Source of the DNA: Flavobacteriaceae bacterium UBA2765 | GTDB lineage: Bacteria > Bacteroidota > Bacteroidia > Flavobacteriales > Flavobacteriaceae | Reading direction: 5' to 3' | DNA length: 40,188 bases | Assembly: GCA_002352665.1 (NCBI GenBank) | Contig: DEIV01000006.1 | Span: forward strand, 1-40,188 | Shown here: positions 8,593 through 16,430 of the stretch, one piece after another | Position numbering within the stretch: the first letter of the stretch is position 1 | Layout: the number at the start of each line of letters is the position of its first letter | Notes under the pieces: model-generated | What the model was told of the DNA's origin: nothing | Seen by the model: only the letters and a program-made list of their open reading frames with translations | The model's database searches: none | Position numbers and translations under genes: made by a program

Positions 8593-10323
8593 TTAATTGG
8601 TCTGCTTGATATATTTTTGATATTTCTTTTCTTTTGGGTCATTAATACACATCGCTTCATAACAATCAATAGCTTCTTGAATACTCATAAAAAAATGATC
8701 ATCTCCAACTTTTTTCATAAAGCCTGATTTATTCATAATGTCTCGTACCGGCCCTTTCAAACCCGTAAAAGCTACTTCAATATTTTTCTCTCTAAAATAA
8801 TCCAAAACTTCATTTAAGGCATAAACTGCACTGCTATCTAAATTATTAAGACTCTCACCATCGATAATAACCAATTTTAACTGATCTCCTTTAAAAGTTG
8901 CAAATTCTTGAATTTTATCTTTAAAATAAGTGGTATTGGCGAAGTGAAGTTGTGCATCAAATCTTATAATTAGAATTCGGTCATCTATTTTTACATCTTT
9001 AAATCGTTTGCGATTGCGATAAAAGTGGGTTCCAGGAACTTTTCCTAATATAGCAATGTGGGGTTTTGCACTTTTATAAATAAGCATTCCGAGTGATAAA
9101 ACAATTCCTGTTAATATACCTTCCTTTATCCCTATTACTGCTGTAATTAACAGAGTAACATTTAGAATAATTAGATCTCTTTTGGAATATCTCAATAGTT
9201 GTTTTGGCACCGAAAAGTCTAATAGTCCAAAGACAGCTACCATAATTATAGCTGCTAAAACAGCTTTGGGCAAATAATAAAAAACTGGGGTAAGAAACAA
9301 TAAAGTTAAAGCAACTACAAATGATGAAATTATAGCAGCCAACTGCGTTTTTGCTCCGGACTGATCATTTACAGCGGTTCTCGAGAACCCTCCGGTTGCA
9401 GGGTAAGTTTGAAAAAAAGAGCCAATAATATTTCCCATACCTATGGCTATTAATTCTTTGTTGGGAATTACTTTGTACTCAGTATGTTTTATTTCAATGG
9501 CTTTGGCTACAGAGATGGCTTCTAAAAATGCAATAAATGACAAGGTAAATGCAATTGGTAATAGATCTGTCAATATCTTTTTATCAAAATGTGGAATTCT
9601 AAAACTAGGTAATCCTTCGGGAATTTCACCCACAATTTTTACGCCCAATTGATCTAAATGAAAAAGTTTAACTACAACAATTCCAAGAATAACCACAATT
9701 AAAGCTGCCGGAATTCTTTTAAAGTATTTTTTAATTAGAATTAATAATATTATGGAACCGGCTCCAATGGCAAACGTGATCCAATTTATTTCTCTAACAT
9801 GTTGAAATGCCTCTACAATTAGATTTTGTAATTTATTATTTCGATGTATATCTATTCCCAATAAATGTTTTAATTGATTTAAGCCTATAATCAACGAAGC
9901 AGCCGAAGTAAATCCACTTATGACCGGCTTTGATAAAAAATTCACTAAGAATCCTAATTTAAATATTCCAAATAAGACTTGTAATACCCCCATCATCAAC
10001 GCTAATAAAATGGCAAATTCAATAAAATGATCTGTACCAATTTGAGCTAATGCAGCAACCCCAGAGGCAACAATTAAAGAATCCATGGCTACAGGCCCAA
10101 CAGCTAATTGACGTGAAGTACCGAAAATAGCATAGACTAGTTGAGGTATCATTGCTGTGTACAGTCCATAGATAGGAGGCAAACCCGCGATCATTGCATA
10201 TGCTATACCTTGCGGTATTAACATAATACCAACGGTTAACCCAGCACTAACATCACCTTTTAACCATTCCTTTTTATAATTAAACAACCATTCTAAAATG
10301 GGAAAAATATTTTTTAAAGTCAT
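8593..10323 (-). CDS. SulP family anion transporter with STAS domain (proximal)
   Basis: A 576-residue SLC26/SulP protein. The first conserved block is at residues 21-50 (GLTVGIMLIPQGIAYAMIAGLPPIYGLYTAMIP), followed by about 12 membrane helices. A C-terminal STAS domain runs from about residue 435 (ILIIRFDAQLHFANTTYF). The start is ATG at 10323. A longer frame would begin at a TTG at 10353 that lies inside the -7 box, so it is not used. Beside the sulfite-oxidising complex it may export sulfate or move sulfite; the direction is inference. The operator upstream ties it to the sulfur regulon. Confidence 0.92.
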   Translation of the reverse strand: MTLKNIFPILEWLFNYKKEWLKGDVSAGLTVGIMLIPQGIAYAMIAGLPPIYGLYTAMIPQLVYAIFGTSRQLAVGPVAMDSLIVASGVAALAQIGTDHFIEFAILLALMMGVLQVLFGIFKLGFLVNFLSKPVISGFTSAASLIIGLNQLKHLLGIDIHRNNKLQNLIVEAFQHVREINWITFAIGAGSIILLILIKKYFKRIPAALIVVILGIVVVKLFHLDQLGVKIVGEIPEGLPSFRIPHFDKKILTDLLPIAFTLSFIAFLEAISVAKAIEIKHTEYKVIPNKELIAIGMGNIIGSFFQTYPATGGFSRTAVNDQSGAKTQLAAIISSFVVALTLLFLTPVFYYLPKAVLAAIIMVAVFGLLDFSVPKQLLRYSKRDLIILNVTLLITAVIGIKEGILTGIVLSLGMLIYKSAKPHIAILGKVPGTHFYRNRKRFKDVKIDDRILIIRFDAQLHFANTTYFKDKIQEFATFKGDQLKLVIIDGESLNNLDSSAVYALNEVLDYFREKNIEVAFTGLKGPVRDIMNKSGFMKKVGDDHFFMSIQEAIDCYEAMCINDPKEKKYQKYIKQTN

Positions 10324-10350
10324 TAATAAGTTTTGATTTTTATAATTGTG

Positions 10351-10394
10351 CAAAAATAATTAATTAGTATTGTAGCAATGGTAACATAAAGTAC
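10351..10394 (-). promoter_or_regulatory. SulP promoter with degenerate Crp/Fnr-type operator
   Basis: Half-sites GTAAC (10381-10385) and AGTAC (10390-10394) match GTAAC-N4-GTTAC at 8 of 10 positions. Over 18 bp the site differs from the cydA site at two positions only. The -7 box TATTTTTG (minus strand) is at 10351-10358, with centres 33 bp apart. Confidence 0.55.
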
Positions 10395-10404
10395 ACTATT
10401 AGTA

Positions 10405-12138
10405 TTATTTATCAGTTTTACATTCGTTAAAAACCCTAGCGGTACAAGTGGCACAAATATTTTTGTCTAATTTTTTATATATACTGGCTATAGCACTGTT
10501 TTTATCAATAAAGAAATTAGAATACCCCATTTTTTTTATAAAACCTCCTTTTTTTAGTACGTCTTGACTGACAACTTTCATGCCAACAAAGTAAATTCCA
10601 CCTTCTCGATTTTGCCACTTTGATACCTCATGCATTATCCATTCTGCACCAGCTAAATCTATAAAATTGATGCCATTAGCCATAATTAATAAATGTTTTA
10701 TATCTTTTTTTTCATAAAGTTGCATAAAATAATCAGAAATTGATTCAATAGCTCCAAAATAAATAGATCCATCTATACGAATTACTTTTAATTGAGGACA
10801 TTCTAAAACCTCCTCGTCTCTGATAATATTTATAAATCTATGGTTGGCATTTATTCCTAATTCAGCAATATTTGGTTTTGATGTTCTCTCTAAATAAAAG
10901 AATAGGGATAAAAAAATTCCTATTATAAGTGCCTGTTCTAAATCTAAAAATAGAGTTCCTAAAAATGTTGCTCCAAAGACAATCAACTCCCTTTTACTAC
11001 TCTTTAGAACTTGTTTAATATGTTTAAAATCAATCAAATTATAACCTACCAATAAAATTATACCCCCCATAGCCGGTTTCGGTAAGAAAGCAGCATATTT
11101 TGCAAATAGCAAGACTACAATCATTAAGCCTACTGCAGAAATGATAGCAGACATAGGTGTTTTGGCTCCTGATTGATAATTAATACTCGAACGAGTGAAA
11201 GATCCTGAACTCGTATAACAGGAGAAAAAACTTGAAATAGTATTAGATATCCCTTGAGAAATAAACTCTTGATTGGTATTTAATTTTTGATGAGTATGTA
11301 GTGCAATAGAACGAGAAATTGCAGCAGCTTCCACTAATCCTAGAGTTGCCAAAATTAACGCTCCACTAGTAAGCATTTTCATGTTTTCAAAATCAAAAGC
11401 AGGCATTTTAAAAGGTGGTAGATTAGAAGGAATTGTACCTACAGTTTCTATACCACTCGTATATTTAACAGTTAACCAAAATGCTATAAAACTTCCTAAA
11501 ACCATGGCAACCAACATATAAAGTCTTGATATTTTCTTAACCATTCTAATACCTAAAGCAATTGCCAATGTTACCATGGCTACACCAAAAGCATACCAGT
11601 TGGTTTCAGAAATATGTGAGCTTATATACTCTATAATTTGATAAAAAGAACTGCCCTGCGGAACTTTAATACCAAAAATATGCTTTAATTGTTTAAAGGC
11701 AATCAGTACTCCTGCTCCTGCTGAAAATCCAATAATTACTGAATTGGAAACAAAATTCACCAATTTGCCCATTCTTGCAATTCCCATAAATAATTTGATT
11801 ACACCCGCCATAAACGATAATAATATGGCCAATGAAACAAAAGCTTCAATATCCGTTTCCGGATGTATATATTTACTAATGATAGCATATAAAACAATAG
11901 AACTTGTAGTAGTGGGTCCAGATACTAAATGGTATGATGAACCAAAAATAGCGGCAATAACAGGTGTTAACATAGCCGTATAAAATCCGTAAATAGGTGG
12001 CATTCCCGCAATCATTGCAAAAGCCACTGCTTGAGGAATTACAATAATTGTTCCTGTAATACCAGCTATCAAATCATCTTTCCAATATTTTTTAGCTAGG
12101 GGTAACCAAGTAAGAAAAGGTAAGGTTTTTTGAAGCAT
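10405..12138 (-). CDS. SulP family anion transporter with STAS domain (distal)
   Basis: A 577-residue paralogue of the neighbouring SulP protein, with the same first block (GTIIVIPQAVAFAMIAGMPPIYGFYTAML) and a C-terminal STAS domain from about residue 450 (LKVIRIDGSIYFGAIESI). It has a cysteine-containing tail (CATCTARVFNEC) absent from its paralogue, a possible metal or redox site. The start is ATG at 12138; the in-frame TTG two codons upstream overlaps a -7-like box. No GTAAC operator lies upstream. Instead the sequence there is REP palindrome and the end of the RAYT-helicase gene, so its original promoter may have been displaced. Confidence 0.91.
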   Translation of the reverse strand: MLQKTLPFLTWLPLAKKYWKDDLIAGITGTIIVIPQAVAFAMIAGMPPIYGFYTAMLTPVIAAIFGSSYHLVSGPTTTSSIVLYAIISKYIHPETDIEAFVSLAILLSFMAGVIKLFMGIARMGKLVNFVSNSVIIGFSAGAGVLIAFKQLKHIFGIKVPQGSSFYQIIEYISSHISETNWYAFGVAMVTLAIALGIRMVKKISRLYMLVAMVLGSFIAFWLTVKYTSGIETVGTIPSNLPPFKMPAFDFENMKMLTSGALILATLGLVEAAAISRSIALHTHQKLNTNQEFISQGISNTISSFFSCYTSSGSFTRSSINYQSGAKTPMSAIISAVGLMIVVLLFAKYAAFLPKPAMGGIILLVGYNLIDFKHIKQVLKSSKRELIVFGATFLGTLFLDLEQALIIGIFLSLFFYLERTSKPNIAELGINANHRFINIIRDEEVLECPQLKVIRIDGSIYFGAIESISDYFMQLYEKKDIKHLLIMANGINFIDLAGAEWIMHEVSKWQNREGGIYFVGMKVVSQDVLKKGGFIKKMGYSNFFIDKNSAIASIYKKLDKNICATCTARVFNECKTDK

Positions 12139-12166
12139 TTGCAAATTTAGTTATTTTTATTCACGT

Positions 12167-12199
12167 AGTCAGTGCTTCACTTTAAGTGAAACCCTGACT
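12167..12199. repeat. REP-like palindrome 1 (left of the RAYT-helicase gene)
   Basis: A 16-bp left arm AGTCAGTGCTTCACTT, centre T, and right arm AAGTGAAACCCTGACT, with 14 of 16 pairs. A GTAG tetranucleotide (12165-12168) sits at the 5' foot, as in REPs recognised by RAYT transposases. Confidence 0.8.
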
Positions 12200-12204
12200 G
12201 TATT

Positions 12205-12246
12205 ATACCAATTTAACCATAAAATAAGTCATAATTAAATTGGTAT
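12205..12246 (-). terminator. long hairpin at the end of the RAYT-helicase gene
   Basis: ATACCAATTTAA (12205-12216) pairs perfectly with TTAAATTGGTAT (12235-12246) over an 18-nt loop. The stem begins at the stop codon. There is no clear T run, so it may stabilise or process the message instead of ending it; it could also be another repeat family. Confidence 0.5.
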
Positions 12247-15200
12247 TATTCATTATTTAATTCTGTACTCACTAATCGGATTTCATTATAAGTAAACTTA
12301 TTGTCAATTTTTTCTTTCAATTCAAAAAAACTATCAAAAGATGTAGTTTTCATAATTTTTTTAAGCTCTTTGTACTTTTTCACTGGCATTAAATCGGTTA
12401 TTTTAATTTCTCCAGTAGGAATAAAATGCGTTAAATGACCTTCTATTGTAGTTTTTACCAACCCTCTCTCTTTTGCAATTTCTTCAATTGTTTTTCCACT
12501 TTGAAACAAGTCTAAAGAAGTTTTCTTTGTATCTACTTTTTTTACTTTATAAATCTGTTCTTCTATTTCTTCGTACCGAACCTCGGTTGATGTTAAGCCT
12601 TTAGCTGTAGTATATTTTTGAATAACTTTTAAAATTTCTTCACCATGTTTTTTAACTCTTACTTTACCCATGCCATTGATAGTTCGCAATTGCTGTGCTG
12701 TACTTGGTAAATATTCACACATTTCATACAATGATTTTTGAGTGAAAATTTGAAAATGACTAAGGTTTTCTGAATGAGCAATAGTATGACGTAATTCTCT
12801 TAATTCTTCAAATAATTCAGGATGGTTTGTTGACCTAATTACTTCTCTTTTTTTACTGAGAATTCGAGAAGGTTTTTCCAATTTCTGTAAAACTGCCTTT
12901 GCACGCAAACCTAAATAATGATTGGTAGAAAAATTTTCAGTTAATCCTCCTAAACAAAACAACTTTATAGACAATAAATCTTCTATCTGATCTAATTGTC
13001 TATCTATATCTTTTTTTACTTGTTTATTATCTGTTGAAAAATTGAGTAATTCAAATGGTTTTTTGATTTTTTCATTGGTAAAATCCGCAAAGTAAGTAAT
13101 TGCTTTATTGATTCTTTCTTGTAATTTTTCGTCTTCTTCTACATTCTCCGTTGTAGCACTTAATTCATCTAATTGATTTTTAAAAGCATTACTAACTTTT
13201 AACAAAGGCATTACCCCTTGATCTTTAATACTTGTAGTTACATCAAAAATAGTCCCTTCAATACCTGTTTTGTTGGTATAATAAATATCAATAATTCGTT
13301 TTAACGGATAAATAAACTCATAATAATTGAATAAATCGCTAATTAAATTTAACTGGTATTTTTTTTTCGATACATTTAAAATAGCATCATCGGGTTGATT
13401 ATTTTCAACATCTTTGGTAAACCAATCTACTTTTGCATCATTAATAATACTATACTCTTTAATTTGTGTTTTTAATACAATTCCCTCTAAAGATTTACAC
13501 CTACTTAAAGCAACATAAGTTTGCCCGTGAGCAAAAGATGCCTCCGCGTCAATAATAGCTTTTTCAAAGGTTAATCCTTGACTTTTATGAATGGTTATTG
13601 CCCATGCTAAACGCAACGGAATCTGAGAAAATGATCCTGAAATGGCGTCTTTTATCTCTTTGGTTTCTTCATCAATTGTGTAAGATATGTTTTCCCATAC
13701 TTCTGGTGTTACTTCAATTTTTTTATCATCATCTGGACATTGTACTGTAATAGTATCTCTATCAAGAGATATAATCTTTCCTATTTTACCATTGTAATAT
13801 CTTTTCTCTAAAGAGCTGTCATTTTTAATAAACATAACTTGTGCTCCTTTCTTTAACTCTAAATTTTCATGTGTTGGATATGCATATTCGTTAAACTTTC
13901 CTTCAATCTTGGCTGTAAAAAAATAGCTTTTGTTCTTTAGCTTGTTTAATTCTAATTTGTTAATTGTATTTGCCCTATTATTATGGGTTGTTAAGGTAAT
14001 ATAACCTGCATCTTTAGGCGGAACGAATTCAGGCAGGTATCTATCATTTAGAATTTTAGCCATTTCTGGACTCAACTTGTCATTTCTAACTTCATTAAGA
14101 ATTGCAATGAATTGCTCGTCTTGTTGCCTGTAAATATGTTTCAATTCAATGGAAATTGCATCACTCTTTTGAAATGCATGAGAGCTAAAAAAGAAAGCAT
14201 TGTTATAATGTGGTTTTAGTAATTCCCATTCATAAGGTTTTACAACAGGCGAGAGTTGTTGTAAATCTCCAATCATCAATACCTGTACCCCTCCAAACAC
14301 TTTATCTCTACTTTTATAGCGTCTCAATACTTGATCTATGCCGTCTAATAAATCTGCACGCACCATACTAATTTCGTCAATAATTAATAAGTCTAATGAT
14401 CTAATTATATTAATTTTGGTTTTATTGAATTTATACTTAGACTTCTTTTCAACTCTAGGAATAATCGGACCAAAAGGCATTTGAAAAAAGGAATGAATGG
14501 TGACACCTTTGGCATTAATTGCAGCAACACCTGTTGGTGCAACGACAACCAATCGTTTTAATGATTCTTTTTTTATATGATGTAAAAGTGTAGTTTTTCC
14601 TGTCCCTGCCTTTCCTGTCAAAAAAATAGTTCTATCTGTTTTTTCGACGAAGTTTAGGGCTAATTCTAATTCTGGGTTTTTTGTAGTTTTAAGGTTACTC
14701 ACACCTTGACTCAAAGTCACGGTACGAGTATTTTGAGTTTTGGTGTGAGTGTTTTTATAGTTAACATATTCTAACGCAACTGTTTTATTAGTTAATAAAT
14801 TATTTCTTAAACCTGCATAATCTTTAGCTGATGAAAATTCATAATCTACTTCATTACTAACTATTTTAGCATTCACAGGGTTTTGATGGATATAATCAAA
14901 ACATATTTGTGGATATTGTTTTTCAGGAATAAGAGTAGTCAAACCTTCACTTAAAGTGAAAGTTTGACTTAAATTAGGACAGTTAATACAATCTGATTTG
15001 GTTTCTTTTCTAAACAAAGAACCATTAAAATTCTGTTGTTTGTTGATTGCTCTGGTATATGAACGTAGCATAATGCCTATAGAGTCATTGAAAGAACGAG
15101 TAGTAGTGAGGGTTTCACTTTGAGTGAAACCCTCACTATTTTTAATTAGTAATTCTTCTTCTCTAACCAAAACCATTAAATGGAAATGATTAGGCATTAA

Positions 15201-15347
15201 ACACCAAGCCAAAATATCAGTGTAAGGAAGTATATAAGTTTCAATCTTTTTTAAGAAAAATAGGTAATTTTCTCTTTTAAAGAAAATTTTTCTTTGGTTA
15301 TTACCTTGATTATAGATATGGTATAAATACCCTTTTTCTATCTGCAT
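12246..15347 (-). CDS. RAYT (Y1/HUH) transposase fused to PIF1-like helicase
   Basis: A 1033-residue fusion. Residues 1-180 are a complete REP-associated transposase domain: start MQIEKGYLYHIYNQGN, HUH pair His54-Phe-His56 in MPNHFHLMV, catalytic Tyr97 in SYTRAIN, GSLFRKE at 109-115 and YIHQNPVNAKIV at 152-163. Residues 223-635 are a PIF1/RecD-like superfamily 1 helicase: Walker A GKAGTGKT (245-252), Walker B LIIDEIS (321-327), GDLQQLSP (360-367), ITIHKSQGLTFE (584-595) and YVALSRC (611-617). An HRDC-like domain (about 842-912) and a helix-turn-helix (about 940-978) follow. Residues about 200-222 are a linker. ATG at 15347 is chosen because it gives the usual RAYT start; a TTG at 15377 would overlap fic. 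REP palindromes lie in frame at residues 70-82, 127-137 and 207-217. Confidence 0.88.
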   Translation of the reverse strand: MQIEKGYLYHIYNQGNNQRKIFFKRENYLFFLKKIETYILPYTDILAWCLMPNHFHLMVLVREEELLIKNSEGFTQSETLTTTRSFNDSIGIMLRSYTRAINKQQNFNGSLFRKETKSDCINCPNLSQTFTLSEGLTTLIPEKQYPQICFDYIHQNPVNAKIVSNEVDYEFSSAKDYAGLRNNLLTNKTVALEYVNYKNTHTKTQNTRTVTLSQGVSNLKTTKNPELELALNFVEKTDRTIFLTGKAGTGKTTLLHHIKKESLKRLVVVAPTGVAAINAKGVTIHSFFQMPFGPIIPRVEKKSKYKFNKTKINIIRSLDLLIIDEISMVRADLLDGIDQVLRRYKSRDKVFGGVQVLMIGDLQQLSPVVKPYEWELLKPHYNNAFFFSSHAFQKSDAISIELKHIYRQQDEQFIAILNEVRNDKLSPEMAKILNDRYLPEFVPPKDAGYITLTTHNNRANTINKLELNKLKNKSYFFTAKIEGKFNEYAYPTHENLELKKGAQVMFIKNDSSLEKRYYNGKIGKIISLDRDTITVQCPDDDKKIEVTPEVWENISYTIDEETKEIKDAISGSFSQIPLRLAWAITIHKSQGLTFEKAIIDAEASFAHGQTYVALSRCKSLEGIVLKTQIKEYSIINDAKVDWFTKDVENNQPDDAILNVSKKKYQLNLISDLFNYYEFIYPLKRIIDIYYTNKTGIEGTIFDVTTSIKDQGVMPLLKVSNAFKNQLDELSATTENVEEDEKLQERINKAITYFADFTNEKIKKPFELLNFSTDNKQVKKDIDRQLDQIEDLLSIKLFCLGGLTENFSTNHYLGLRAKAVLQKLEKPSRILSKKREVIRSTNHPELFEELRELRHTIAHSENLSHFQIFTQKSLYEMCEYLPSTAQQLRTINGMGKVRVKKHGEEILKVIQKYTTAKGLTSTEVRYEEIEEQIYKVKKVDTKKTSLDLFQSGKTIEEIAKERGLVKTTIEGHLTHFIPTGEIKITDLMPVKKYKELKKIMKTTSFDSFFELKEKIDNKFTYNEIRLVSTELNNE
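14697..14750. repeat. REP-like palindrome 2, in the linker between transposase and helicase
   Basis: The core at 14697-14729 has left arm ACTCACACCTTGACTC, centre A, and right arm AAGTCACGGTACGAGT, with 12 of 16 pairs. It is a diverged copy of the perfect palindrome at 16393-16425. A further GGTGTGAGT at 14742-14750 pairs with the first nine bases. It encodes residues 207-217 (TRTVTLSQGVS) and the residues just before them. Confidence 0.65.
14937..14969. repeat. REP-like palindrome 3, inside the transposase domain
   Basis: Arms AGTCAAACCTTCACTT and AAGTGAAAGTTTGACT around centre A, with 15 of 16 pairs and one G-T-type mismatch. GTAG at 14935-14938 marks the foot. It encodes residues 127-137 (SQTFTLSEGLT) in frame. 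Confidence 0.8.
15104..15138. repeat. REP-like palindrome 4, inside the transposase domain
   Basis: Perfect 16-bp arms TAGTGAGGGTTTCACT and AGTGAAACCCTCACTA around TTG. GTAG at 15100-15103 adjoins the foot. It encodes residues 70-82 (NSEGFTQSETLTT), in the loop between the HUH strand and the tyrosine helix. Confidence 0.85.
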
Positions 15348-15358
15348 TTTGAGTGGTT

Positions 15359-16231
15359 TTATTGACCTATTTTCCAAACTCCCTTTTCTAAAAACGCTTC
15401 AATCGTTTGCCGTTTTGCTTTATTAATTAAATTGGAATGTGAAATTTTCTTTTCTTTAGAATGTTCATTTAATGTAACAATCTTTTTCCCTTCTAAATAG
15501 ACAAGCCTTTTATGATAACTGTTCGTTAATGCCTTACCTACAATTTCTTCCATAATTAATGTTTTTCCTCTTAAATTAAATTCATTAAAAGCATCGTAAT
15601 ATTGTCGTCTGTCGATAAACTTAATGTTTATAGGAACATAATTTTCTCTTATTAAACAATAATTATTTATTATCCTGCCAATTCTTCCATTACCATCTAC
15701 AAATGGGTGAATATTTTCGAAAGTTAAATGTAATTTAGCTATCCGTTTAATCATATTATCTTCATTACTAATTTGATAATTGATTAACATTTTTTCTAAT
15801 TCTTCTTCTATGTTTTTTGGATCAAAAGCAATATGATTTCCTACTTTAACCCATTCATCTAAATTTCTAAACCTGCCTGCAATTTCATCTCTAATATTTG
15901 ATAATAACATTTTATGAAGCAATAAAATCATTTCAAAATCTAAGGCTTTGTCTTTTGCTTTTGTCTCAATATAAGATACAACTCTTGCTAAATTTTTAGT
16001 TTCAAACAGTTCTCTTTCAGAGATAAAACGATCTAAATCTATTTGTAATAATATTTTTTCGGTATCTTCTAGTGAAAGGGTACTGTTTTCAATGGCATTA
16101 GAATTATAAACTTGTTCAGAAACTTCTGTCTCACTAATAAGTTTAAGTAATGCTTCTTTGTTTTTTGAAACCTTATAATATCGTTCTCTTAATAATTGTA
16201 TTCTTTTATATACCTGAATAATATTTGCCAT
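15359..16231 (-). CDS. fic: Fic domain protein (putative AMPylase, class II)
   Basis: A 290-residue protein with the full catalytic loop HPFVDGNGRIGR (His175 to Arg186). The N-terminal inhibitory motif SNAIEN (residues 44-49) fits [S/T]xxxE[G/N], with Glu48 as the blocking residue, so it is a self-inhibited class II Fic. Such enzymes usually transfer AMP from ATP to a hydroxyl side chain of a target protein. The C-terminal part (KGKALTN-type segment to KKISHSNLINKAKRQTIEAF) looks like a winged-helix remnant. It ends 11 bp before the RAYT-helicase start, so the two are probably one transcript. The target is unknown. Confidence 0.92.
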   Translation of the reverse strand: MANIIQVYKRIQLLRERYYKVSKNKEALLKLISETEVSEQVYNSNAIENSTLSLEDTEKILLQIDLDRFISERELFETKNLARVVSYIETKAKDKALDFEMILLLHKMLLSNIRDEIAGRFRNLDEWVKVGNHIAFDPKNIEEELEKMLINYQISNEDNMIKRIAKLHLTFENIHPFVDGNGRIGRIINNYCLIRENYVPINIKFIDRRQYYDAFNEFNLRGKTLIMEEIVGKALTNSYHKRLVYLEGKKIVTLNEHSKEKKISHSNLINKAKRQTIEAFLEKGVWKIGQ

Positions 16232-16235
16232 ATCA

Positions 16236-16330
16236 CAAATATAATTTTATTTTCACGATTATAGTCTTATAATCATAAAAACTACAGCGTATTGTAGACT
16301 TTTTCACTAATATATTGTAGTTTTTCACTA
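16236..16330 (-). promoter_or_regulatory. fic upstream region: inverted and direct repeats and near-start -7 box
   Basis: The -7 box TATATTTG (minus strand, 16236-16243) lies 4 bp before the ATG. Upstream are an inverted repeat GATTATA / TATAATC (16257-16274), a second one CTACA / TGTAG (16282-16297), and two near-identical direct repeats sharing ATTGTAG and TTTTTCACTA (16291-16309 and 16314-16330). These look like operator sites; the binding protein is unknown. Confidence 0.45.
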
Positions 16331-16343
16331 TTATTAAAAAAAA

Positions 16344-16372
16344 TCAGGGTTTCACTTTAAGTGAAACCCTGA
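16344..16372. repeat. REP-like palindrome 5
   Basis: Perfect 14-bp arms TCAGGGTTTCACTT and AAGTGAAACCCTGA around one T. The right arm has the same sequence as that of palindrome 1. It lies upstream of fic and downstream of soeA. Confidence 0.85.
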
Positions 16373-16392
16373 CTAAATTTTAGGTTTAAAAC

Positions 16393-16425
16393 ACTCACAC
16401 CGTGACTTTAAGTCACGGTGTGAGT
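16393..16425. repeat. REP-like palindrome 6 (overlaps the end region of soeA)
   Basis: Perfect 16-bp arms ACTCACACCGTGACTT and AAGTCACGGTGTGAGT around one T. It begins 6 bp after the soeA stop, so it may also serve as its terminator hairpin. Its diverged twin is the linker palindrome at 14697-14729. Confidence 0.85.
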
Positions 16426-16430
16426 TCCTC

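Larger units (their letters stand above)
12167..16425. mobile_element. candidate REP-bounded cassette: Fic plus RAYT-helicase
   Basis: Palindromes of one family mark both sides, at 12167-12199 on the left and at 16344-16372 and 16393-16425 on the right. Between them lie only a Fic gene and the transposase-helicase fusion. The surrounding genes on both sides (SulP, soeA) are sulfur genes on the same strand, so the module looks inserted into that locus. No target duplication is visible. The boundaries are inferred from the palindromes and are not proven. Confidence 0.4.

Noticed and set aside
15348..15377. Longer start (TTG at 15377) for the RAYT-helicase
   Set aside because: It would overlap fic, and the ATG at 15347 gives the normal RAYT N-terminus.
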